64,000 nt of DNA from Paenibacillus baekrokdamisoli (GTDB lineage: Bacteria > Bacillota > Bacilli > Paenibacillales > Paenibacillaceae): NCBI RefSeq assembly GCF_003945345.1, contig NZ_AP019308.1:7001001-7065000 (forward strand), read 5' to 3'. Under the pieces are notes generated by a model that saw only the letters and a program-made list of their open reading frames with translations, was not told the origin of the DNA and did not search any database. This document shows positions 7,978 to 16,357 of this stretch, in pieces. The stretch's first letter is position 1, and each line of letters starts with the position of its first letter. The translations under genes and the position numbers were made by a program.

Positions 7978-9186
7978 TTAAGTCGAGGATACACGCAAGA
8001 CCGAGTAGATTCGCTCGATGGCCCAATCTAGCTCTTCCCGTGTAATGATAAGCGGCGGGGCAAACCGGATCGTGTGCTCATGCGTCTCTTTGCAGAGCAG
8101 ACCGGCTTCCATCATTTTCTCGCAATAAGGCCTTGCAGGCACGGCTAGCTCCAATCCGATGAATAGACCGCGTCCGCGAATATCAGTGATGAGCGGGTTG
8201 TGGATGCTCTTCAATGCTTCCAATAAATAGCTGCCAAGCTCTTCGGAGCGCTCGGCTAGCCGTTCATCCTCAATCACCTTCAGCGCAGCAGATGCGACAG
8301 CACTTCCAAGCGGATTCCCGCCGAAGGTGGAACCATGTGAACCGGGGTCGAAGACGCCCAGAATATCAGGGCTGGCAGCGATGGCCGATACAGGGAACAC
8401 ACCGCCTCCGAGCGCTTTACCCATAATATACATATCCGGCACGACGTTCTCCCAATCGCAGGCAAAGCGACGACCCGTCCGACCAAAGCCGGTCTGAATC
8501 TCATCAGCTGCGAGCAGGACATGATGCTTGCTGCACAGCTCGCGAGCTTGGCGCAAGAAGCCTGCTGGTGGAATGCGAATGCCTGCTTCCCCTTGAATGG
8601 GTTCGAATAAGAAGCCTACGGTGTTCGGTCCGATTGCTGCTTCGAGCGCTTGGATATCTCCATAGGGAATGATACGGAATCCAGGCGTAAAGGGACCGAA
8701 GCCACGCTTATAGTCCGGTGCTGAAGAGAAAGAAGTAATCGTGATCGTTCGACCGTGAAAGTTATCCTCGCATACGATAATCTCTGCCTGATCCTCTGCA
8801 ATTCCTTTTACATCATACCCCCATCGACGAATCGCCTTAAGCGCTGTCTCCACCGCTTCTGCCCCCGTATTCATCGGTAAAATCATCGATTTGCCCGTAT
8901 ATGCCGCTAACTGCGCATACAATTGTCCCAATGTTTCATTATGAAAAGCTCTCGAAGTGAGTGTTACTTTATCGGCCTGTTCCTTCAAGGCCGCAATAAT
9001 AGCGGGATGCCGATGACCTTGGTTGAGTGCGGAATAAGCGCTTAGCATATCCATATATCGGCGGCCTTCCGGATCTTCAACCCATACGCCCTGCGCCTGC
9101 GAGATGACGATTGGCAGGGGATGATAGTTCCTCGCCCCATGCGTATCGGTTTGTTGAATGATTCTGCTGGAAGGGATATTCGTCAT
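7978..9186 (-). CDS. rocD: Ornithine aminotransferase
   Basis: A 402-residue PLP-dependent class III aminotransferase, the usual length for RocD. It shows 'PMNTGAEAVETALKAIRRWG', the Asp that holds the PLP ring in 'LLAADEIQTGFGRTG', and the Schiff-base Lys in 'IMGKALGGGVFPVSAI'. It converts ornithine plus 2-oxoglutarate to glutamate-5-semialdehyde, feeding the P5C dehydrogenase encoded at 10394. ATG 9186 follows GGAGGAGG by 7 bases; the longer frame lacks a site. It is 54 bases after the proline dehydrogenase, forming an arginine/proline breakdown operon. Confidence 0.93.
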   Translation of the reverse strand: MTNIPSSRIIQQTDTHGARNYHPLPIVISQAQGVWVEDPEGRRYMDMLSAYSALNQGHRHPAIIAALKEQADKVTLTSRAFHNETLGQLYAQLAAYTGKSMILPMNTGAEAVETALKAIRRWGYDVKGIAEDQAEIIVCEDNFHGRTITITSFSSAPDYKRGFGPFTPGFRIIPYGDIQALEAAIGPNTVGFLFEPIQGEAGIRIPPAGFLRQARELCSKHHVLLAADEIQTGFGRTGRRFACDWENVVPDMYIMGKALGGGVFPVSAIAASPDILGVFDPGSHGSTFGGNPLGSAVASAALKVIEDERLAERSEELGSYLLEALKSIHNPLITDIRGRGLFIGLELAVPARPYCEKMMEAGLLCKETHEHTIRFAPPLIITREELDWAIERIYSVLRVSST

Positions 9187-9240
9187 CGTGATGCCTCCTC
9201 CTTTATTCCGTTCCAAGGTCTGCTCAAAGGGTTCGGAAAA

Positions 9241-10170
9241 TCACCGCTTTATCATATTCTTGACAAGAAACCACATATTAGCAGGCCGTTCTGCCAACCT
9301 CCTAACAAAATACGGATACCACATTCGTCCATACGGCACGTAGCAGCGGACGGTATACCCTTCTCTGGCTAGTCGCTCCTGAAGTGGCATTCTTATGCCA
9401 TACAGCATTTGAAACTCATAGGTAGATCGTGAGATCCTCTCTTGCTTAACGAAGGATTTGACCCATTCAATGATCTTCTCATCGTGAGTGGCCACACCCG
9501 TATAGATTGTGCTGCGTAATCGATGGGCAATGATGCGCTTGAAGTTCTCATCAACCTCGCTTAGCTTCGGATAGGCAATGGATTTTGCTTCCTTGTAAGC
9601 TCCTTTCACGAGCCTGAGGTTAAATCCTTCCTCTGTTAGCAGGTGTATATCTTCCTCGCTTCGATAGAGGTAAGCCTGAATAACGGTCCCGACATTGGAT
9701 AGTCCTTCCGTATGCAGCCGCTTCATGATTTGAATAGTAGCATCGGTATAGGGTGAATTCTCCATATCCATACGTACGAAGTTTCCGAATGACTTCGCAT
9801 GAGTCACAATTTCACGAATGTGAGTGTAAGCGGCCTCCGGATCAAGCGCCAGCCCTAACTGAGTCGGCTTGAGGGATACATTCGCATAGGCGCCGGTCGC
9901 CCGAATATGATGGAGCAGCTTGATATATTCATCCTTATATACGGCGGCTTCAGAGAGCTGCCGAATGCCTTCACCCAGATGATCGAGTGTGGTGAGGATG
10001 CCTTTGGCATTCAACAGGCGAACCTGCTCTAGAGCTTCTTCTAGTGATTCGCCAGCAACGAACTGGCTGGCGCCAAGCTTCAAGCCATATTTGAGTGCTA
10101 ACGCTTCAACCGCGCGGTTCCCAGCAAGGGCAAGCAGGATGGAGCGAAAGAATTGAGTTGGGGTATCCAT
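9241..10170 (-). CDS. Proline dehydrogenase (FAD, monofunctional)
   Basis: A 309-residue protein of the PutA/PRODH TIM-barrel family in the short Bacillus-type form. Signatures include 'VRMDMENSPYTDATI', 'RLVKGAYKE' and 'FQMLYGIRMPLQERLAREG', the C-terminal helix whose two Arg residues bind the proline carboxylate. It oxidises proline to P5C at the membrane and passes electrons to quinone. ATG 10170 follows AAGGAG by 8 bases. Neighbours are rocD (same strand) and pruA (divergent), so the two genes that make and consume P5C face each other across 223 bases. Confidence 0.92.
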   Translation of the reverse strand: MDTPTQFFRSILLALAGNRAVEALALKYGLKLGASQFVAGESLEEALEQVRLLNAKGILTTLDHLGEGIRQLSEAAVYKDEYIKLLHHIRATGAYANVSLKPTQLGLALDPEAAYTHIREIVTHAKSFGNFVRMDMENSPYTDATIQIMKRLHTEGLSNVGTVIQAYLYRSEEDIHLLTEEGFNLRLVKGAYKEAKSIAYPKLSEVDENFKRIIAHRLRSTIYTGVATHDEKIIEWVKSFVKQERISRSTYEFQMLYGIRMPLQERLAREGYTVRCYVPYGRMWYPYFVRRLAERPANMWFLVKNMIKR

Positions 10171-10393
10171 CAGGCATCTCCTTCCATCAATAATAAGATC
10201 CTTATGCCGCAAGGGATTGAGGTATGAGGATTCGAAGGGTATATGGCTCGCTAACTCTTGGAAAGCTGAAGGAAATCGTTAGAAAATCAAAATGAATTTA
10301 ACGGTTTGAGCATCTTTATCCCCCTTTCTGCTTAGAGTGTTGTAGAGTGGCTATTTTACTTGTTATTCATCAAGTCAGAGGAGGAGTGCTGGC
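10171..10393. promoter_or_regulatory. Divergent control region for proline dehydrogenase and pruA
   Basis: This 223-bp gap must hold both promoters. A weak forward candidate is TTGTAG (10340-10345) with TTATTC (10363-10368) at 17-bp spacing. I see no convincing sigma-54 (-24 GG/-12 GC) element of the type used by the Bacillus roc genes. The pruA ribosome site AGGAGGAG is at 10379-10386. Confidence 0.4.
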
Positions 10394-11941
10394 ATGCTGG
10401 AAGACTACCGGAATGAACCCTTTACCGATTTCTCTTTGGAGCCTCATCAAATAGCTTTTCAAGCCGCATTAACGCAAGTTGAATCCGAGCTAGGCCGGGT
10501 GTACGGCCCTATTATAGGGGGGAAGTCCATAGCAACGGATCACCAGACAGTCTCTATTAATCCCGCAGAGACGAGTCAAATAGTCGGGATCATTGGGCAG
10601 GCGAATTCAGCGCTGGCAGAAGAAGCGATTCAAACCGCAGCGTCTGTGTTTGAATCTTGGAAACGGGTTCCGGCAAGCGTCCGCTCGCGTTATCTCTATA
10701 AAGCAGCAGCTATTCTGCGCCGCCGTATGCATGAATTCTCGGCATGGATGGTCTATGAAGCGGGCAAGAGCTGGGTTGAAGCAGATGTGGATACGGCCGA
10801 AGCGATAGATTTCTTGGCATTCTACGCTCGTGAGATGGATCGTCTTGCCGAGCGGCAGCCGCTCGTTCGCATTCCTGGGGAAGATAACGAGCTTGTTTAC
10901 ATTCCACTCGGTGTTGGGGTTGTCATTCCACCTTGGAATTTTCCGCTCGCTATTCTAGTTGGGATGACAACAGCCGCCATCGTAACTGGGAATACCGTTG
11001 TATTAAAGCCGGCAAGTCCGACTCCAGTAATAGCAGCCAAATTCATGGAACTGCTGCAGGAGGCGGGTTTACCTTCGGGTGTGGTGAATTTTCTTCCGGG
11101 CTCGGGCAGCGAGGTGGGGGATTATTTGGTTGATCATCCTTTGACAAGGTTTATTAGCTTCACAGGATCTCGGGAAGTCGGACTGCGAATCAATGAGAGA
11201 GCCGCCAAGGCGAATCCAGGGCAAATATGGATGAAACGTGTCGTAGCGGAGATGGGCGGTAAAGATACAATTATCGTCGACAATGACTGTGACCTAGACC
11301 TTGCGGCAGAGTCTATAACCCTTTCGGCATTTGGTTTCTGTGGACAGAAATGCTCAGCTTGCTCCAGAGCCATTATTCATGAGGATGTCTATGATGTCAT
11401 GCTTACAAAACTCATAGATAGAACTAAGAAGCTTATCATAGGTCAGCCTACAGAGGCATCGACTTATATAGGTCCAGTTATTGACGACAAAGCTTATGGC
11501 AGAATATTGGAATACATTGAGCTTGGACGCCAAGAAGGCCGCCTCATAATCGGAGGAAACAAGGGACCTTCTAATGGCTATTTTATCGAACCTACTATTA
11601 TCGCAGACGTGCTGCCTACGGCTCGCCTTGCGCAGGAAGAGATTTTTGGTCCCGTGCTAGCTGTGATCAAAGCAAGCTCATTCGATGAAGCGCTCACTTT
11701 TGCTAATAATACCGTATTTGGCTTAACAGGTGCAGTTATCTCACGCAGCCGAGAGAGGCTCGAGCAAGCTCGTGAGCAGTTCCATGTTGGTAATTTGTAT
11801 TTTAATCGCAAATGTACAGGTGCGTTAGTCGGTGTTCATCCCTTTGGCGGTTTTAATATGTCGGGTACGGATTCTAAGGCCGGAGGGCGAGATTATTTGC
11901 AGCTGTTCATGCAAGCTAAGGTCGTATCCGAGCGGCTTTAA
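10394..11941 (+). CDS. pruA: 1-pyrroline-5-carboxylate dehydrogenase
   Basis: A 515-residue aldehyde dehydrogenase of the RocA/PutC/PruA class. Motifs: 'VIPPWNFPLAILVGMTTAAI' (cofactor site), 'FTGSREVG', general-base Glu in 'VAEMGGKDTIIVD', catalytic Cys in 'FGFCGQKCSACSR', and 'EEIFGPVLAVI'. It oxidises glutamate-5-semialdehyde to glutamate with NAD. AGGAGGAG precedes the ATG. It is divergent from the proline dehydrogenase-rocD operon, with which it completes proline and ornithine breakdown. Ends at a strong terminator. Confidence 0.95.
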   Translation: MLEDYRNEPFTDFSLEPHQIAFQAALTQVESELGRVYGPIIGGKSIATDHQTVSINPAETSQIVGIIGQANSALAEEAIQTAASVFESWKRVPASVRSRYLYKAAAILRRRMHEFSAWMVYEAGKSWVEADVDTAEAIDFLAFYAREMDRLAERQPLVRIPGEDNELVYIPLGVGVVIPPWNFPLAILVGMTTAAIVTGNTVVLKPASPTPVIAAKFMELLQEAGLPSGVVNFLPGSGSEVGDYLVDHPLTRFISFTGSREVGLRINERAAKANPGQIWMKRVVAEMGGKDTIIVDNDCDLDLAAESITLSAFGFCGQKCSACSRAIIHEDVYDVMLTKLIDRTKKLIIGQPTEASTYIGPVIDDKAYGRILEYIELGRQEGRLIIGGNKGPSNGYFIEPTIIADVLPTARLAQEEIFGPVLAVIKASSFDEALTFANNTVFGLTGAVISRSRERLEQAREQFHVGNLYFNRKCTGALVGVHPFGGFNMSGTDSKAGGRDYLQLFMQAKVVSERL

Positions 11942-11950
11942 GCAGAAAGA

Positions 11951-11997
11951 ATACCCCGAAGCAGGTAGTATCTAACCTAGTTCGGGGTATTATTTTT
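11951..11997. terminator. Bidirectional terminator between pruA and a lipoprotein gene
   Basis: ATACCCCGAA (11951-11960) pairs perfectly with TTCGGGGTAT (11981-11990); forward T run TATTTTT follows. The genes on either side converge here. Confidence 0.85.
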
Positions 11998-12019
11998 CCG
12001 TCGTCGTATGGATTCGTTT

Positions 12020-12592
12020 CTATTTTGTTTTCGTCTCGATATCATGGTTTATCGTAATTATGCCAAGCTTCTGTGGAGCAGCGATGTCGCCGCCGAACCA
12101 AATTTCACCATTACCGACCATGACACCCTGGTAATTAACGAACAGGGAATCTATCTTTTGCTGCGCGAGTGCCTGCTTGACTGGTGCGGTGAAGATCATG
12201 TCATATTGCTTCAGAAACTCTTCCTTGTTCTCTACCTTCATAGCGCTTCCGGTTCCATTCACTCGAAGAGGATACAGGATATTGGCAGCAACGGTCTCTT
12301 TGTCATCTTTGGCAACCGCAGCTTGAACAGCTTCAAACATCGTGTCGAACGCTTTGGCATCCGCTATACCTGCAGCTTCATAGGGGTTCGAGGCTGGCTT
12401 CGATGACACAGCAGCAGTGGCTTTCTTACCAGGAGAAGTATATTTTTGCTCAGAGGTGCTCTTATTCTGGGAAGTGTCGGAAGTATTATCTGAACTGCAT
12501 CCTGATGCAACCAGTAATCCAGTTACAATGAGCAAGGATGCCATTAGGCGATTAAACGTTATGACGTAATTGTTCCCAATCTTATTTTTCAT
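12020..12592 (-). CDS. Lipoprotein of unknown function, probably NTF2-like
   Basis: A 190-residue protein with a lipoprotein signal: hydrophobic segment then lipobox 'LVASGC', followed by a Ser/Thr/Lys-rich linker. The globular part contains 'ENKEEFLKQYDMIFT' and 'LFVNYQGVMVGNGEIWFG', a pattern I associate with small NTF2-like extracellular domains of unknown role. ATG 12592 is used because AAAGGATG lies about 9 bases upstream. It is monocistronic, between the pruA terminator and the YesN-type regulator gene. I cannot assign a function. Confidence 0.65.
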   Translation of the reverse strand: MKNKIGNNYVITFNRLMASLLIVTGLLVASGCSSDNTSDTSQNKSTSEQKYTSPGKKATAAVSSKPASNPYEAAGIADAKAFDTMFEAVQAAVAKDDKETVAANILYPLRVNGTGSAMKVENKEEFLKQYDMIFTAPVKQALAQQKIDSLFVNYQGVMVGNGEIWFGGDIAAPQKLGIITINHDIETKTK

Positions 12593-12717
12593 TGCCAATC
12601 ATCCTTTCTTGTACATATGCTTTCACATTAAAGACGAAAGGATACAAGTTAATGTTTCAGTAATTGGCACTGGAAAGTATTGTGTATATATGGATGGCAA
12701 TGGAATGAAGATCAAGG
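12593..12717. other. Gap upstream of the lipoprotein gene and downstream of the YesN-type gene
   Basis: 125 bases between two reverse-strand genes. It holds the lipoprotein ribosome site (AAAGGATG). No clear promoter or terminator is visible. Confidence 0.4.
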
Positions 12718-14325
12718 TCATTCCTGACATTCACTCCGATAGGCGGTAGGGCTAAGTCCGGCGACTTTCTTGAAGACGTTGCAGAAGTAATTCTGATCGT
12801 CATAGCCGACCAACTGAGAGATCCGGGCGATTCTCATCGACGTTGTCTTCAAAAGCTCCTTGGAGCGGTTAATTCGAATACGAGTCACATAGTCATTGAA
12901 GCTAATGCCGACGACCTGCTTAAATCGCTTAGAGAAATAGTTGGGATGAATATAATAGCAATCTGTGACCCACTGCAAGGACAGATTCTCCGCATAATGC
13001 TGTTCTACATATTGTTTAACGGATTCAATAATCTCTTCTCCTGTTAGTTCTGAGCCTCGCTCTGTCGTACGGCTCACTCTCAGCAGCAGCTGCTCCATGC
13101 TGCTCATCATGTCCGTCCAGCTGGACATCTCCTCTAAACTGCCCAACGGCTTAGTGACTTCGAGGAGAGGAGGAATGTACAGCCCAGCTTTCGCAATATG
13201 TCTTCTCAAGAGATGAATTACCTCGGTATACAAATACTCCAGATGTTCATACCGTGGAACTGGGGCTTCCGTTAGTTCTTCGAATAGCTTCCCCGTATAT
13301 TGAAGGAATTCTTTATGATTACCTTCCTCCAGCATGCCGATGAGTCCTCGCTGAGCATGTTCGGTAAGCAGTGGGTGAGCTAGATCTGTATGATCACCAG
13401 TTTCATCGATATATACGCGACCATCCCCGAACAATAGGCGATTTTTCAACGATTTGCGTGACTCTAGGAAAGAGATTCGGAGCTGAGGGAGTGTATGCTT
13501 CACAGTACCTATTCCAATGGAAACACGCAAACCCAGATGATCCGCTGCCCAGTCCACGGCTTTCGACAAACTTCCAGCGAAGCTGTGGATATCCGGCATG
13601 GCCTCCCATCCTAGAAATAGTATAATTTCCTCGGGGTGATAAGCATGTTTAAACACAACGGACTGTAAGTTTTTTAACGCTAACAAAGCATTTTGAATAA
13701 GGTTCTGAACAGCAAAACGAGCTAAAGCTTGGTCATTTTCCTTAAAGCGAGCGTTCTCGGTGCGCGGAATGATTTTCACGGAAGCCGCAGCCCAGTATGT
13801 ACTGCTTTCTAGTGACGGTGGAACCCAGCACTTGCTTGATTCCTGTTCGGAGAGGAGATGTGTCAAGTGAAAATCGATTGCTTCCAAGTCGCTTTGCAGC
13901 ATGAATAGATTTAATTGATTAAGCTTAGAACGGTCTGCTGCTTCCTGCTTCTCTGTACGAAGCTCTTGGCATAGACCGAGTAAGAGCGCATGCAGCTTAT
14001 CTCTATCGATAGGCTTGAGAAGATAATCCTTTACGTTATACTGCATAGCCTCCCGTACATATTCGAACTCATTGAAACCGCTGATAATGACAAACTTCGT
14101 GTGGGGGAATTGTGATCGTGCTCGGCTAATAAACTGAAGTCCATCCATCCCAGGCATACGTACATCTGTCAGTACAATATCTGGGTGGCATCGTGTTATT
14201 TGATCCATCGCTTCCAGACCATTACTGGCTTCACCAGCAAGCTGAAGATTAAGGCTTAGCCAGTCAATTTTGCGAATTAGACCTTCTCTAAGCAGCGGTT
14301 CATCTTCAACGATCATGACCTTCAA
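12718..14325 (-). CDS. YesN-type response regulator with AraC DNA-binding domain
   Basis: About 535 residues. Receiver domain with 'MIVEDEPLLREGL', phospho-Asp in 'DIVLTDVRMPGMDGL' and Lys in 'YLLKPIDRDKL'; a long middle region; and a C-terminal AraC domain with 'WVTDCYYIHPNYFSKRFKQV' and 'RISQLVGYDDQNYFCNVFKK'. The likely start is the TTG at 14325, which has AGGAGG 8 bases upstream; the ATG three codons later is too far from it. It overlaps the end of the kinase gene. With that kinase it probably activates the divergent sugar ABC operon at 16358. Confidence 0.9.
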   Translation of the reverse strand: MKVMIVEDEPLLREGLIRKIDWLSLNLQLAGEASNGLEAMDQITRCHPDIVLTDVRMPGMDGLQFISRARSQFPHTKFVIISGFNEFEYVREAMQYNVKDYLLKPIDRDKLHALLLGLCQELRTEKQEAADRSKLNQLNLFMLQSDLEAIDFHLTHLLSEQESSKCWVPPSLESSTYWAAASVKIIPRTENARFKENDQALARFAVQNLIQNALLALKNLQSVVFKHAYHPEEIILFLGWEAMPDIHSFAGSLSKAVDWAADHLGLRVSIGIGTVKHTLPQLRISFLESRKSLKNRLLFGDGRVYIDETGDHTDLAHPLLTEHAQRGLIGMLEEGNHKEFLQYTGKLFEELTEAPVPRYEHLEYLYTEVIHLLRRHIAKAGLYIPPLLEVTKPLGSLEEMSSWTDMMSSMEQLLLRVSRTTERGSELTGEEIIESVKQYVEQHYAENLSLQWVTDCYYIHPNYFSKRFKQVVGISFNDYVTRIRINRSKELLKTTSMRIARISQLVGYDDQNYFCNVFKKVAGLSPTAYRSECQE

Positions 14326-16162
14326 CCTTATCGCCTCCTGCAGCTCGCTTCGGCAGTACAAAATGAATGACTGTTCCTATTCCAGGGTTACTTTCAATAT
14401 GAACCTTCGGGTCGCATTCGTAATACATCTCAATCCGCTTGAAAACATTGGCAAGGCCAATCATTGTGCGAGAGGATAACGGGTTTCTGATGACCGATCC
14501 AGATAAAGGATCTAACCTTTTACTAAGCAGTTCGAGCGTCGCCGCATCCATCCCAACTCCATTATCTGCAATAACGAATTCGAGCTGCTCGTGATTTAAG
14601 CTGCGAATAATCACATGTAAGGATTTGTACCCAACCTTCTGCTCCAAACCGTGAATAATCGCATTTTCTACAAGAGGCTGAATGAGGAATTTGGGTATTA
14701 TCAGCTCTTCGATCCCTTCCTCAACATTCATCTCGTAGTGGAATTGCTCGGCAAACCGTATTTGATAGATCGACAGATACTGCGTCAGCTGGGTGACCTC
14801 TTCCTTTATCGTGGCCAAGCTTCCACCATTGAGGTTATATCGGAGCATGTTCCCAAGCGCCAGACAGATATCACCAACCCGCTGATCACCATCTATGGAG
14901 GAGATGCTGTCTATTGTACTGAGTGTGTTGTATAGGAAGTGAGGGTTAATTTGAGATTGCAGCGCTTTGATTTCCGCTTCTTTCTTAAGCAGCTCGGTCT
15001 CATAGACTTTGCTAATGAGCTTGCGGATCTCGGCGATCATCTTGTTGAAGCTATGTTGAATAGTAGAGAGCTCATCCGCACCTTTGACCTGGATCGAAGC
15101 TTGAAAATCCCCCATTTCCACCAGCTTCATCTTTTTATTCAATTCCTTGAGCGGTCTAGTAACGCCGGCGGCAATAATCGAGCCCAGCAGCATAGCGGCT
15201 AGAAAGCTGATTACCGCAATGAAGATCAAGGTATTACGGAAGACGTTGACCTTGTGCAAAATGCGATCAAGTGGAACGCTGCCTATGACGACCCAATCAC
15301 TGTAATGGAGGCTTTGAGAGAAGCCGATGTTGCTGTTATTGCCTTCCTTGAATCGAAAATCAACATAGCGGTTCGATATGTTCTCTTGCTTGTAGGCTGT
15401 GAATAAAGGACTTTTAGCAATTGACCCGCCGATCTCATCATTCGTATTGGTGAAAATAATGCGACCCTTGCTGTCTGCGATGTAGTATGTGCTGCCATCA
15501 TCATTTTGCAAGCCGAGAAAAGCCTTCTCCAGAATCGCAGGATCCATGTCAATTTGAATGTAGCCAATCGGATGCTGAGAGTTCGTAGTGATGCGTTTAA
15601 GCTGCTGCACATAGCTAATCGTATGAATGGGGATCAACGCATTCTTATCTGTTGTGATGGAAACTGCCCATAAGGGGAATCCATCGAGCTGTTTGGCTTC
15701 CTGATACATCTCGCGTTGATTCTCGTCCATGAGAGAGCGAAGGGAGGAGTTGTAATAATAATAGCTGGACACTTGTTCCCCATCCAAGCTGGTGATTTTG
15801 ATAAAGGAGATTAGAGGGTTTTGCATTTTCTGACCCTCAAGCTTATTGCGATAATACTGTAAATTATCGAAGGTGGGCGTGTTATCCAGAAACTTCTGCA
15901 AGGAAGTATCGCTGAAATAGCTATAGCCGATATTGCCGACTGTTTTGAAATGAAGCTCAAGCGTATCCACCGTTTGCTCGGTCATCTTCTCCAGTCCTTG
16001 AAGGGTAGAATCTTCAAGCTCATGGCTCATCATGCGGTAATAGGAATAACCCATGATGACAGCAGTAAGTCCGATAACAATGAAGAAGGAGAGAATCATC
16101 TTACTGCGGAACTGCAGAGTACGCAGTGCGCGTAATGATGGCTGAGGCATAGTCAATCTCAT
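14306..16162 (-). CDS. YesM-type sensor histidine kinase
   Basis: A 618-residue kinase: TM1 at about 20-45, extracytoplasmic Cache-like sensor to about 300, TM2, HAMP ('AAGVTRPLKELNKKMKLVEM'), then His_kinase domain (PF06580) with the phospho-His in 'SQINPHFLYNTLSTIDSI' and ATPase boxes 'LVENAIIHGLEQK' and 'ADNGVGMD'. The family senses extracellular sugars, often with the binding protein of the adjacent ABC transporter. The exact start is unclear: AGGAGG overlaps the first ATG, so TTG at 16156 or ATG at 16150 may be the true start. Operon with the downstream YesN-type regulator. Confidence 0.9.
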   Translation of the reverse strand: MRLTMPQPSLRALRTLQFRSKMILSFFIVIGLTAVIMGYSYYRMMSHELEDSTLQGLEKMTEQTVDTLELHFKTVGNIGYSYFSDTSLQKFLDNTPTFDNLQYYRNKLEGQKMQNPLISFIKITSLDGEQVSSYYYYNSSLRSLMDENQREMYQEAKQLDGFPLWAVSITTDKNALIPIHTISYVQQLKRITTNSQHPIGYIQIDMDPAILEKAFLGLQNDDGSTYYIADSKGRIIFTNTNDEIGGSIAKSPLFTAYKQENISNRYVDFRFKEGNNSNIGFSQSLHYSDWVVIGSVPLDRILHKVNVFRNTLIFIAVISFLAAMLLGSIIAAGVTRPLKELNKKMKLVEMGDFQASIQVKGADELSTIQHSFNKMIAEIRKLISKVYETELLKKEAEIKALQSQINPHFLYNTLSTIDSISSIDGDQRVGDICLALGNMLRYNLNGGSLATIKEEVTQLTQYLSIYQIRFAEQFHYEMNVEEGIEELIIPKFLIQPLVENAIIHGLEQKVGYKSLHVIIRSLNHEQLEFVIADNGVGMDAATLELLSKRLDPLSGSVIRNPLSSRTMIGLANVFKRIEMYYECDPKVHIESNPGIGTVIHFVLPKRAAGGDKVEGHDR

Positions 16163-16176
16163 TCCTCCTCTCGATA

Positions 16177-16190
16177 TGTATGCGCTTACT
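16177..16190 (-). promoter_or_regulatory. cre-like site upstream of the YesM/YesN operon
   Basis: On the reverse strand the 14-mer AGTAAGCGCATACA matches 12 of 14 positions of the CcpA consensus TGWAANCGNTNWCA. It lies about 15 bases upstream of the kinase start. Confidence 0.4.
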
Positions 16191-16273
16191 GCGATTGTAT
16201 TCGACAGCCAGCACCGTTTTCCTTTTCGAGTAATCTGGGTATGGAGTGGGATTAAAATATTGCTAATCGAAGG

Positions 16274-16302
16274 TTACAATTTTATATAGAAAGCGCTATC
16301 AA
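16274..16302 (+). promoter_or_regulatory. Promoter of the sugar ABC operon with overlapping cre site
   Basis: -35 TTACAA (16274-16279), 17-bp spacer, -10 TATCAA (16297-16302). A 14-mer, AGAAAGCGCTATCA (16288-16301), matches 13 of 14 positions of the CcpA cre consensus and covers the -10. This placement is the classic arrangement for repression by CcpA/HPr-Ser46-P when glucose is present. The promoter itself is weak, as expected for an activator-dependent operon. Confidence 0.6.
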
Positions 16303-16357
16303 GAAATCATATACTTGCGTTGTGAATCATTACCACTTAGAAGGAGGCAATCATTCA

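Noticed and set aside
12008..12406. Forward open frame of 132 residues opposite the lipoprotein gene
   Set aside because: The reverse strand carries a lipoprotein with signal, lipobox and ribosome site; the forward frame begins in the pruA terminator region without a site.
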